Source: VAZQ01 sp963841105
GTDB taxonomy: Bacteria > Pseudomonadota > Alphaproteobacteria > Rhizobiales > Xanthobacteraceae
Reading direction: 5' to 3'
DNA: 64,000 bases
Assembly: GCA_963841105.1 (NCBI GenBank)
Contig: CAWJCB010000025.1
Location: forward strand, 186,001-250,000
Shown here: one piece after another, positions 18,526 through 26,508 of the stretch
Layout: each line of letters begins with the position of its first letter
How positions within the stretch are numbered: the stretch's first letter is position 1
The notes under the pieces: model-generated
Databases searched by the model: none
What the model saw: the letters and a program-made list of their open reading frames with translations, nothing else
What the model was told of the DNA's origin: nothing
Program-made: the position numbers and the translations under genes

Positions 18526-18798
18526 ATGAAAACTGTGGTCGTGAACCGCACCGTCACTGTCGGCGGGCGCAAGACCAGCGTGCAGCTCGAACATGCATTC
18601 TGGCGCGGGCTCAAGGAGATCGCCGCCTGGCGCGACATGAGCCTTCCCGACCTGATCGCGGCAATCGATTCCGAAGGCCATGACGGGAATATCTCGCGCG
18701 CCATTCGCCTGTTCGTGCTCAACTTCTATCGCCACCAGATGCTTGCGGCGGACCATCTCCTGCGCTCCGTCGCGCCGCTGCCGAGCATCGTCGCGTGA
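18526..18798 (+). CDS. Ribbon-helix-helix (RHH_4-type) protein, copy 2
   Basis: A 90-residue protein with a basic strand (MKTVVVNRTVTVGGRKTSVQ) and RHH helices (HAFWRGLKEIAAWRDMSLPD, SRAIRLFVLNFYRHQ). It is a paralogue of the protein at 10975-11268 and is similarly a presumed DNA-binding regulator. A ribosome-binding site (AGGGGGG) lies just upstream. A membrane J-domain gene follows 16 bases later on the same strand, so the two are probably cotranscribed. Confidence 0.82.
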   Translation: MKTVVVNRTVTVGGRKTSVQLEHAFWRGLKEIAAWRDMSLPDLIAAIDSEGHDGNISRAIRLFVLNFYRHQMLAADHLLRSVAPLPSIVA

Positions 18799-18814
18799 GC
18801 TTCTATGATTTGCC

Positions 18815-19822
18815 ATGCTTGAATCAGTGATGCAGGAAACGGTTGTGTTTGTCGGCGACAATCCGGCGCTGCTTGCCTGGGCGGTGGCAATGGCGATCAT
18901 GTCCACCGCCTGCATCCTGTGCAGCATACGTGCACGAAAAGCTTCGACCAGCTTTGCGCTGGGCAGGCTCGAAAGGGTCGAGCTCGATCGCGCCGTCCTC
19001 CTTTATCGGAAGGTTGTCGATCGGCTGGCTGAGATCGAGCATGAGACAGAGCTGGCGAAAGGAACGCTCATCGCCCGCTTTGCGCATCGCCGGCGCGTGC
19101 GGCGCAAATTTTCCAGCGAGCTTGCCGACCTCAACGCCTATGCCGCGCATTTGCGCGCGGCGATCGTGCGGCTCCGCCGCCGGCCGCTGCAACGGTACCG
19201 GGCGTGGCTGCGCCTCCACAGCTCGCGTTTTGCGCTCAGCCGTTCGCTCGTCGCATATATGGTCGTTATCTCCGTGCTTATGAGCTGGTTCTTGCTGATC
19301 GAGCAGCACGCGCTCGTTTCGGCGCCGATGTTGACCGAGGACGCCAATGCCGTGCTCGCCGACTTTCTTGAGATGCAGCCTGTAAGTGACCGTGTGCTCT
19401 ACGCAAATTCCATGGCGCTGGGCTGCCTGCCCGCGATCGCGTCGTACTTCTATCTGTTCGGACGGAGCAGATTGCGCAGCGAGCACCGGGCGCAGTTTCG
19501 CATGCTCAAGGCGTTCGCGGCCGCCGACCCCGACCGCTTGATTGAGCGCCGGGCGACTGAGGAGATTAAAGTCGAGCAGCGGGTTGACGCGCCGACTGCG
19601 CCTGCCGAGTGCAAGAATGGAGGCGCCTGGTTCTCCGTATTGGGCCTCTCGCCTTCGGCCAGCATCAACGAGGTCAAGCAGGCCTACAAGCGGCAGATCA
19701 AGCAGAACCATCCCGACCGCGTGGCCGACATGTCGCCATCGTTTCGCCGGCTCGCGGAAGCCGAGACCAAGAAGCTCAACGCCGCTTACGAGGAGGCCCT
19801 CCTCACGCTCGAGCGGGTGTAG
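18815..19822 (+). CDS. Membrane-anchored J-domain protein
   Basis: A 335-residue protein. It has a membrane segment near the N-terminus (LLAWAVAMAIMSTACILCSI), a basic coiled region (residues about 60-130), a second hydrophobic pair around 145-165 and 200-220, and a C-terminal J-domain (about 270-335) with the essential HPD in KQNHPDRV and helix II KQAYKRQIKQ. J-domains stimulate DnaK-type chaperones, so this is probably a membrane-localised DnaK partner of unknown client. It follows the RHH gene closely. Confidence 0.85.
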   Translation: MLESVMQETVVFVGDNPALLAWAVAMAIMSTACILCSIRARKASTSFALGRLERVELDRAVLLYRKVVDRLAEIEHETELAKGTLIARFAHRRRVRRKFSSELADLNAYAAHLRAAIVRLRRRPLQRYRAWLRLHSSRFALSRSLVAYMVVISVLMSWFLLIEQHALVSAPMLTEDANAVLADFLEMQPVSDRVLYANSMALGCLPAIASYFYLFGRSRLRSEHRAQFRMLKAFAAADPDRLIERRATEEIKVEQRVDAPTAPAECKNGGAWFSVLGLSPSASINEVKQAYKRQIKQNHPDRVADMSPSFRRLAEAETKKLNAAYEEALLTLERV

Positions 19823-19865
19823 CCCGTAGGCTGCTTTGCTCACGCGAGCTTCACAAGAAGCGCGG

Positions 19866-19891
19866 TAATACCTCCCCTGCAGGGGAGGTAT
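19866..19891. repeat. Perfect 26-base palindrome AATACCTCCCCTG/CAGGGGAGGTATT
   Basis: An uninterrupted palindrome in the gap after the J-domain gene. Its core, ATACCTCCCC-TGCA-GGGGAGGTAT, is nearly the same as the ends of the repeat inside ligD at 24267-24405, so both belong to one repeat family. Confidence 0.7.
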
Positions 19892-20035
19892 TCACCGAGC
19901 TTCGGCACGAACTGCTCTCCGCCAACTCCACCCTCCTCACCCCCCGCTTTTGAACCTAAGCCCCTGCTCCCGCGACAAATGCGGTGAGAGTGTTCGCTGG
20001 CGCGTTGCGCCGGCATCCGGGGAAAAGGGGGCAAC

Positions 20036-20137
20036 ATGCACAAGCATAGTCGCTGGCTCGACTGCGATCTGGGCTCTTTGAGCGTGCTGATCTTCGGCAT
20101 CAGCGCCCTCTCCGCCCTCGCCTTGGCCATTTATTGA
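20036..20137 (+). CDS. Possible 33-residue single-pass membrane peptide
   Basis: A short frame: polar start MHKHSRWLDCDLGS then a hydrophobic helix LSVLIFGISALSALALAIY and stop. A purine-rich stretch (GGGGAAAAGGGGG) lies 4 bases before the ATG, a convincing ribosome-binding site. No homology could be recognised. It may be a small membrane regulator or simply a fortuitous frame, so confidence is moderate. Confidence 0.45.
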   Translation: MHKHSRWLDCDLGSLSVLIFGISALSALALAIY

Positions 20138-20265
20138 GATTGCCGGCTCGACCCTATCTCGAGCCTCGCGCAATGCTCGCAACGCAAATCAGAGCTCACC
20201 GCCGCATTGTAGAAAAGCGCAAATCTTAAACAGCGCGCGCGACTAACCTTGGAAGAAGCACTCCC

Positions 20266-22152
20266 ATGCACGAACCGATGAAAGCCATGCGCAGCACAAT
20301 GCGCGGTGCAATACGCGGTCCTGGCTACGAGCGCATCCTGGCGAGCACGGCGCTTGCTTTGATCCTCGCCCTGCCGCTTGCCGCCTATGGTCTGGAGACC
20401 ATCAAGCAAGACAATATTAAGCAGGATTCCAACAAGCGGAGCTCAAGCAAGCAGAACGCCGACACCCAAGACGCGAGCAAGCTCGCCGTGCTCGCCGTGC
20501 TGGCCGAGCGGCCTGCCGCGGGACAAACGGCAACGCCAGAGCCCGCGAACCCCATCACGCCGGCGACGGAAGCGCAGCCCGCGGACGACGACGCATTCGC
20601 CGTGGCCGCCCGGGCCGAGCGGACCCCGCCACCCGATCCCGTGGCCTCGCTCGATCCCGCCGATCGCGTGTTTGCGGAGAAGGTGCGCGACATTCTTGCG
20701 GCCAAGGGCGACAAGCTATTCGCCAGCAGGAGGGAGCGCGCCTCCGTCGAGGCGTTCTATCAGACCCGCAGCTACCTGCCGCTCTGGCTCGACCGGGGCG
20801 TCGAGACCGCGCGCGCCAAGGCGGCCGTTGCGCGTCTGAAAAGCGCCGGCGCCGATGGGCTTGATCCCGCCGACTACAAGACGCCAAGTTTGTCAGCATC
20901 AAGTTTGTCAGCATCAGGTTTGTCCGCATCGGGCTCCGCCGAGCTGGCCGCCGATGCCTCCGCCGAAGCCGAGCTCAAGCTCACCGCCGCGGTTATCAGC
21001 TATGCCCGCCACGTCCAGGCCGGGCGTTTTTCCTATACGCGCGTGAGCCGCAACATCGAGCTGCCGCAGGCGCCACCGGAGCCGGCCGATATTCTTGGCC
21101 GCATGACCGAAGCCGCGGATGCAGGGAAAGCGCTCGACGCGTTCGGCCCACAACAGGAGCCCTATCGCCGGCTCAAAGCGATGCTCGCGGAGTTGCGCGC
21201 CAGGCCGGCGAGCAAAGAGACCCACGCGCAGATCGACGCCGTCCTTGCCAACATGGAGCGCTGGCGCTGGTATCCGCGCGAGCTCGGCAAGGCGCATGTG
21301 CAGGTCAACCTCCCTGACTTCACGCTTCGGGTGATGCACAACGGCGCGCAGGTGTGGACCACCCGCATCGTCATCGGCAAGCCCAGCATGGCCACGCCGC
21401 TGCTGAGCGAAACGATGAAGCACATCACCATCAACCCGACCTGGCACGTGCCGCCGTCGATCGTGCACAACGAGTATCTGCCGGCGCTGGCGCAGGACCC
21501 GACCGTGCTTGCCCGCATGGGGCTGCGCGTGAGCTACAGCGGCGGCGGCGTCTCCATCACGCAGCCGCCGGGCGAAGGCAACGCGCTCGGGCGCATTCGC
21601 TTCAACTTCCCCAATCGCTTCCTTGTCTATCAGCACGACACCCCGGACAAATATTATTTCGGGCATGACGTGCGCGCCTACAGCCACGGCTGCATGCGCG
21701 TGCAGGACCCGGCGAAATATGCCGAGGTGCTCTTCAACATCGCGCGTCCGAACGAGCACTGGACGGCGGCCAAGGTGCGCAGCATGTTCGGCAGCACCGA
21801 GCAGGACATCCAGATCCAGCCGGTGCCGATCTGGGTCCACCTCACCTATCAGACGGCGTTCGTCGATGATGCCGGAAAGCTGCAGATGCGCCGCGACGTC
21901 TACGGGCTTGACAGCCGCACGCTTGCCGCCATCAGGAGCGAGCGCGGGACAGTCGAGCCAGCGTCGGAACGCAAGCGCGAGGAGATCGCCTCACGATCGA
22001 CGCGCCGCTCCGCGGCCGCGCGCAGCGCCAGCGACAAACCCGCCGCTCCGGCAACCTTGGGGCCGCGCCCCGCCGACGCTTTCGGCTATGCCGGGCCAAG
22101 CTACGCCGCGCCGAGCTACGGCCGGGGGCAGGCGCCGCGCGTCTACCGCTGA
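20266..22152 (+). CDS. L,D-transpeptidase, YcbB/LdtD type
   Basis: A 628-residue exported enzyme that forms 3-3 crosslinks in peptidoglycan. After the leader there is a Lys/Gln/Ser-rich linker, a peptidoglycan-binding or YcbB scaffold region (VRDILAAKGDKLFASRR, QTRSYLPLWLDRGVET), then the YkuD catalytic domain from about residue 345, with KYYFGHDVRAYSHGCMRVQD; the nucleophile is Cys476 in SHGCMR. The C-terminus after about 560 is a disordered Pro/Ser/Arg tail. A 15-base sequence is repeated three times at 20887-20931, giving a SLSAS-type repeat in the scaffold region. It acts in the periplasm. Confidence 0.9.
   Translation: MHEPMKAMRSTMRGAIRGPGYERILASTALALILALPLAAYGLETIKQDNIKQDSNKRSSSKQNADTQDASKLAVLAVLAERPAAGQTATPEPANPITPATEAQPADDDAFAVAARAERTPPPDPVASLDPADRVFAEKVRDILAAKGDKLFASRRERASVEAFYQTRSYLPLWLDRGVETARAKAAVARLKSAGADGLDPADYKTPSLSASSLSASGLSASGSAELAADASAEAELKLTAAVISYARHVQAGRFSYTRVSRNIELPQAPPEPADILGRMTEAADAGKALDAFGPQQEPYRRLKAMLAELRARPASKETHAQIDAVLANMERWRWYPRELGKAHVQVNLPDFTLRVMHNGAQVWTTRIVIGKPSMATPLLSETMKHITINPTWHVPPSIVHNEYLPALAQDPTVLARMGLRVSYSGGGVSITQPPGEGNALGRIRFNFPNRFLVYQHDTPDKYYFGHDVRAYSHGCMRVQDPAKYAEVLFNIARPNEHWTAAKVRSMFGSTEQDIQIQPVPIWVHLTYQTAFVDDAGKLQMRRDVYGLDSRTLAAIRSERGTVEPASERKREEIASRSTRRSAAARSASDKPAAPATLGPRPADAFGYAGPSYAAPSYGRGQAPRVYR
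20887..20931 (+). repeat. Three-copy 15-base tandem repeat in the L,D-transpeptidase gene
   Basis: Two identical copies of AGTTTGTCAGCATCA followed by a diverged third (GGTTTGTCCGCATCG), encoding SLSAS-SLSAS-GLSAS. In-frame copy-number change here would lengthen or shorten the protein without breaking it. Confidence 0.8.
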
Positions 22153-22191
22153 TCTGTTTCTTGCCGATCTCTTACCGCAGCAGTCTGGACG

Positions 22192-22219
22192 GTGGACCTT
22201 GGGCACGCCCGAGGTCCAC
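22192..22219. repeat. Palindromic repeat, GGACC-GGGC type, copy 1
   Basis: GTGGACCTTGGGC and GCCCGAGGTCCAC face each other over a 2-base loop with a single mismatch. The 24-base core differs at only two positions from the element at 26252-26275, so the two are copies of one family. It lies just after the L,D-transpeptidase gene. Confidence 0.65.
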
Positions 22220-22302
22220 TTCGGTCTTGTTGCGGCTCCGAAATCGTGTGTCGGACGCGTGCAGCGAGGGTCACAAACGCTGACCTGGCTAAGGATCGGA
22301 GC

Positions 22303-22707
22303 ATGCAAACCGTTCGGAACGTTGTTGCTTTGATCCTCGCCTTAGCCACATTCGCCACCGCACTCTCACCCTTCCCCGCCTCCGCGCAACGCGGCGTCGA
22401 TGTGAGCGTGCTGAGCTTCGCGCTGACCTGCGACTCCGATCAGTGCCGCACTCCCGTGCTGGAACTGCACGAACGCACCGGCGTGGATGAAAGCTCCATC
22501 GAATATGTGTTCGCGCCGCCGGCCGGCATCACCCTCAACGACGCGCACGCCACGGGAGTGGAGGTCGACGGGGACGGCGTCGATCACTACGTCCGCGTGG
22601 CAAGTGCCGGCCCCGGCTTTCTCAAGTGCAAGTGGCTCGCCAAGGCGCGGACAGGCAGCGCCAACGGCTTCACCAAAGGCTACTGCTGGATCGGCATCAA
22701 GAAGTAG
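22303..22707 (+). CDS. Small exported protein of unknown function
   Basis: A 134-residue protein with a signal peptide (MQTVRNVVALILALATFATA, cleavage expected near PASAQR) and four cysteines in the mature part (LTCDSDQC, FLKCKW, KGYCWIG), suggesting two disulfides in the periplasm. I do not recognise a family. Because the start is a clear ATG with a signal peptide directly after it, the gene is probably real. Confidence 0.65.
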   Translation: MQTVRNVVALILALATFATALSPFPASAQRGVDVSVLSFALTCDSDQCRTPVLELHERTGVDESSIEYVFAPPAGITLNDAHATGVEVDGDGVDHYVRVASAGPGFLKCKWLAKARTGSANGFTKGYCWIGIKK

Positions 22708-22799
22708 CCGAGAAACGGCTCAAGCAACAAGCCGCCGCGGAACTGTCGGTGCGCATATCGCGTCCTCATATAGCTCCGCACCAATTTTGTCGTAAGAAT

Positions 22800-22826
22800 T
22801 GTGTATAATAGCAACCTTTATACACA
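22800..22826 (+). promoter_or_regulatory. vapB promoter with overlapping operator palindrome
   Basis: A consensus -10 box TATAAT (22804-22809) is embedded in the inverted repeat TGTGTATA-N11-TATACACA, 17 bases before the vapB ATG. This layout, an operator covering the -10 box, is what is expected for autorepression by an antitoxin. No good -35 was found at 16-18 bases. Confidence 0.6.
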
Positions 22827-22842
22827 TGCAACGGACAGCCCA

Positions 22843-23073
22843 ATGCGCACCAATATCGACATCGATGACGCGCTGATGGCGGAGGCCCAGAAAGCGTCCG
22901 GACAGGCAACCAAGAAGCGGACGGTAGAGCAGGCGCTCCGCCTGATGATCAGGCTGCGACGCCAGAAGGAGGTTGACGCCGCTTTCGGCAAATATCGCTG
23001 GCGAGGCAACCTCGCGGCGATCTCCTTGCGCCGGCGCGCGGCATCACGATCCGTAAGACCATTGACCTGCTGA
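22843..23073 (+). CDS. vapB: VapB-type antitoxin, 3' end altered
   Basis: Starts MRTNIDIDDALMAEAQKASG and continues TKKRTVEQALRLMIRLRRQK, the ribbon-helix-helix VapB antitoxin family. It would bind the palindrome at its own promoter and neutralise a VapC nuclease. Residues up to GKYRWRGNL look normal; the rest (about 20 residues) is out-of-frame translation of what remains of vapC, because most of the toxin gene is missing. The antitoxin may still fold and bind DNA through its N-terminal half. Confidence 0.75.
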   Translation: MRTNIDIDDALMAEAQKASGQATKKRTVEQALRLMIRLRRQKEVDAAFGKYRWRGNLAAISLRRRAASRSVRPLTC

Positions 23074-23180
23074 TCGGCACCTGGTGCGTCGAGAACCGCG
23101 CGCCACTCCTTCACAACGACAGCGATTTTCGCCCGATGGCGCGTCACCTCGGCCTGATCGAGTTGCCGGTGACGCTGTAA
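23017..23180 (+). pseudogene. vapC: Remnant of vapC toxin (C-terminal third only)
   Basis: In the frame after vapB the sequence reads RGITIRKTIDLLIGTWCVEN, LLHNDSDFRPMARHLGL and ends ELPVTL at 23180. This is the C-terminal part of a VapC PIN-domain ribonuclease, including the conserved Asp in the HNDSDF region. The N-terminal two thirds, with the essential acidic residues near the start, are absent and no start codon remains; a deletion of roughly 250 bases joining vapB to vapC explains this. The toxin should be inactive. Confidence 0.7.
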
Positions 23181-23271
23181 GAGCGAGGCTTTGCGGAAGA
23201 GCGGGTGCCCGGATCGAGCCGAAGGCGGGTCGAGAAGGAAATCGCGCGCAACGCGCCCGGCGTTGTCTCGC

Positions 23272-26176
23272 TCACCTTCCCCGCAGCGAGCGAAGGTCGG
23301 GGAGTTTCTGTTTGGCGCGCGGCAGGTCCGCCCACGGGTCGGCCTTGAGGCTGGCGAGGCGCTTGCCGAGATTGCGCACGGTGTACTGGTTACCGGCCTT
23401 GGTGCGGGAAAGCTCCTCCCAGGCCACCGGCGCCGCGACCGGCGCGCCGTCGCGCGCGCGGGTGGAATAAGCGGCGACCGACGTCTGCTCCAGCGAGTTG
23501 CGGAAATAGTCGACCAGGATTTTTCCGTCGCGCAGCGATTTCGTTATCTTGACCACGTAGAGGTCCGGCGCATCCGCCATCATCGCCGCCGCCACCGCCT
23601 CGGCGAAGTCCTTGGCGCTCTTCCAGTCGATGCCCGCAATCGGCAGCACCACGTGCAGCCCCTTGCCGCCGGTCAGCTTGACGAAGGACACAAGGTCGAT
23701 GCCGGCGAGGCGCTCGCGCACGTCGCGCGCCGCCGCCACCACCTGCGCCCAGGCGACCCCCGGCCCCGGATCGAGGTCGAACACAATGCGGTCGCAGAGA
23801 TCGAGACGATCGATGCGCGAGCCGCGCACATGCACTTCCAGCACGCCCGCCTGCACCAGCGAAAGAAGGCCCTCGAGGTCCTCGACCGCGATGATCTGCC
23901 GCTTGTTCTTGTCGATCACCGTCTCGAGATATTTTTCATTCAGTCCAGCGGAGGCGTGCTTCTGAAAGAAGCACTCGCCCTTGGTGCCGTCGGGGCAGCG
24001 CACCAGTGCCAGAGGACGATCGATCACATGCGGCGCCATCCACCGCCAGGCGAGGCGGTAATAGTCGGCGAGCTCCTGCTTGGTGACGCCGACATCGGCC
24101 CAGTACACGCGATCGGGATTGGTGAAGCGCACGGCGGTGGCGGCGGCTTCCGGCGCAGCTACACGCGCTGACGGTGGCGCCTTGCTCTTGGGAGACGACC
24201 TGACTTTGGCGGTAGCGCTCTTAGCCCGCGCGGAGGGCATGCGCGAGACGGGCAGCGAACTCGGTGATACCTCCCCCTGCAAGGGGGAGGTCGAACGCCG
24301 GCGCGCAGCGACGGCGTTCGGGTGGGGGTCGGAATTAGACGCAACACTCTCGACCCCCACCCGGCTCGCTTCGCTCGCCGACCTCCCCCTTGCAGGGGGA
24401 GGTATGTCGGCCACGGAACCAGCCGGCATCTCGCGCACCACTTCGCGGGCGGGCTTGTCCTCGCGCACCCCCTTGAAGGCCGCCTGGCGCACCAGCTTGT
24501 CCGCGGTCCAACCGCGGAAATGCAATTCGATCACCATCGCCGGCTCGACCCAGCGCACATCGCGGCGGCGCGCTTCCGCGCGCGGGATCACGTCGAACGG
24601 CGTAGAGGCGACCTCGAGCGCGGAAAGCCGTTTCCACAAATCCCGCGCGACTGCATGTGTGTAGCCGGTGCCGATGCGCCCGGCATAGACGAGCCGATCA
24701 CCCTCGTAATAGCCGACCACCAGCGCGCCGACCGCGTTGGGCATCGCCGTCGAGTGCGAATAGCCGCCGACCACGAATTCCTGCTCATTCGCGCACTTGG
24801 TCTTGATGAACGTGTCGATGCGCCCGCTGCGATAGGGCGCATCCGCGCGCTTCGACACGATGCCTTCGAGCCCCATCTCGCAGGCATGGCGGAGAACGGT
24901 CTTGCCTGCCTCGTCGAAATGCTCGCTGTACCGGACGACGCCGGTTTGTTTGTGGCCGACCAGCTCGGCCAGCTCCGCCTTGCGCTCGATCAGCGGCAAC
25001 TCGGCGAGGGTACGCCCGTCGCGGTGCAGGAGATCGAAGACGTAGTATATAAAGGAGTCGTGCTCGCCCGCCTTGAGCGCCGCCTGCAGGCCGGAGAAGC
25101 TGGAGACACCACGCGCGTCGGCGACAATGATCTCGCCATCGATCAGCGCGCTCTGTCGCGTGAAGCTTCTTCACCGCCGCCGCGACGTTGGGAAACTTCT
25201 CCGTCCAGTCGAGCCCCTTGCGCGTGAGAAGCCGCACGTCACCATGTTCAAGATGCGCCTGAATGCGATAACCGTCGAACTTGATCTCGTGCACCCAGCC
25301 GTCGCCGCCCGGCGCCTCGGCGCGCAAGGTGGCGAGCGACGGCGGCACGAAGTCCGGCAGCGGCTCGTCTTTGCTTTTGCCCTTTCTTGTCGCTCTGCTC
25401 TTTTTGCCCGTTTTGCTTTTTTTATTGCTGGCCGTGGTCTTGCCCGATGCACTCCCCTCCCCCTTGTGGAGGAGGGAGGAGTCTGCGGCTCGAGAGTCGC
25501 TTCCCTTCGATCGTGCGCTCTTGCGCCCGGAAGAAATGCCCTTCGTCGCGCCGGCCTTGACGTTCTCCTGGACGCTGCGGTTTGAATGCCAGACGCGCTT
25601 GCGGCCCTTGCCCTCCGCGATCTCGGCAATCGAGCGCCCGCTCACCACCGAGAGCGGTTCCTCCTCCAGGATGTCGGGGTCCTTGCTCTCGCGCGCAGCG
25701 GCGTCGCGTGCCTTTATGAGCAGCCACGGTTCCTTGCTCTCGCCCTGCCTCCGCGCCATGCGCACGAGATGCCAGCGGCCGGAGAGCTTCTTGCCTTCCA
25801 GCGAAAAGTCGAGATGGCCCTTGGCGTAGGCCTTATGCACATCGCCTTCGGGAAACCAGTGACCGCGGTCCCAGATCAGCACGGTGCCGCCGCCATACTC
25901 ACCCTGCGGGATGATGCCCTCGAAGCTGTTGTACTCGATGGGGTGGTCCTCGGTGTGCACGGCCAGGCGCCTCTCCCCGGGGACAAGGCTCGGGCCGCGG
26001 GTGACTGCCCAGCTCTTCATCACGCCGTCAAGCTCGAGGCGGAAGTCGTAATGCAGGCGCCGCGCCGCGTGCTTCTGGATGACGAAGCAGTTGCCCTTGC
26101 GTCGCGCGGCCGCCTTGCCGCGCGGCTCCGGCGTCACGTCAAACTTACGCTTCTTGCGATAAGCCTGCAGACCCAT
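23272..26176 (-). CDS. ligD: DNA ligase D (phosphoesterase-ligase-polymerase), one frameshift, repeat insertions
   Basis: Multifunctional enzyme of bacterial non-homologous end joining. Domain order: 3'-phosphoesterase (KHAARRLHYDFRLELDGVMK to EGIIPQGEYGGG), ATP-dependent ligase with active-site motif EIKFDGYR and KCANEQEFVVGGY, then a primase-polymerase domain (FVKLTGGKGLHVVLPI). The start is the ATG at 26176, giving MGLQAYRKKRKFDVTPEP; the frame upstream of it is not family-like. The ligase domain changes frame near 25150 by one extra base (ALIDGEIIVADARG resumes). Two palindromic repeats lie in the linkers (24267-24405 and about 25451-25482), both read through in frame. No ku gene is in the window. 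Confidence 0.87.
24267..24405. repeat. Nested palindromic repeat inside ligD
   Basis: The two ends (24267-24293 and 24379-24405) are perfect 27-base inverted repeats, each itself a near-palindrome around ACCTCCCCC...GGGGGAGGT. Inside, GGGTGGGGGTCG (24320-24331) pairs with CGACCCCCACCC (24351-24362). The 139-base element is read through in the ligD frame and encodes the ligase-polymerase linker. The 26-base palindrome at 19866 has nearly the same end sequence. Confidence 0.8.
25451..25482. repeat. Second, imperfect palindrome inside ligD
   Basis: ACTCCCCTCCCCC faces GGAGGGAGGAGT with mismatches. On the coding strand it encodes SSLLHKGEG in the linker between the phosphoesterase and ligase domains. 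It looks related in composition to the element at 24267 but is not the same sequence. Confidence 0.45.
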
Positions 26177-26210
26177 GACTGAACTGTGCCCGTCATGGCC
26201 GTGCTTGTCA

Positions 26211-26238
26211 CCACAAGTCGGGTTTACCCGACTTGTGG
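26211..26238. repeat. Perfect palindrome CCACAAGTCGGG-TTTA-CCCGACTTGTGG
   Basis: A 12-base perfect stem with a 4-base loop between ligD and dxs, 35 bases ahead of the ligD start. It lacks a T-run, so it is read as an intergenic repeat and not a terminator. Confidence 0.6.
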
Positions 26239-26251
26239 CACACATATGCGC

Positions 26252-26275
26252 GGACCTCGGGCAAGCCCGAGGTCC
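26252..26275. repeat. Palindromic repeat, GGACC-GGGC type, copy 2
   Basis: GGACCTCGGGC-AA-GCCCGAGGTCC, a perfect 11-base stem. It matches the element at 22192-22219 except for two bases. It sits in the divergent gap between ligD and dxs, whose remaining 230 bases showed nothing else recognisable. Confidence 0.65.
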
Positions 26276-26508
26276 GATCCACCGGCCTTTCTGCTCTGTG
26301 GAACAAATCGTGGATGGAGCAACGTCGGGGAAGAAGCCGAAGTTCCGGACCACCAGTGGCGCGTTTGCCACACGACGCAACACTTTGCCCTGTTTTGCGT
26401 TAGGACTTTGCTCCGGCCATCCCAGCTGGCTAAGGTGGGGTCGAGCCGATAGGGTGCAAGCATGGGTGCGGTGAGGGTGCCCGGGGTCCTCAAGTGCTGG
26501 AGTAGTTC

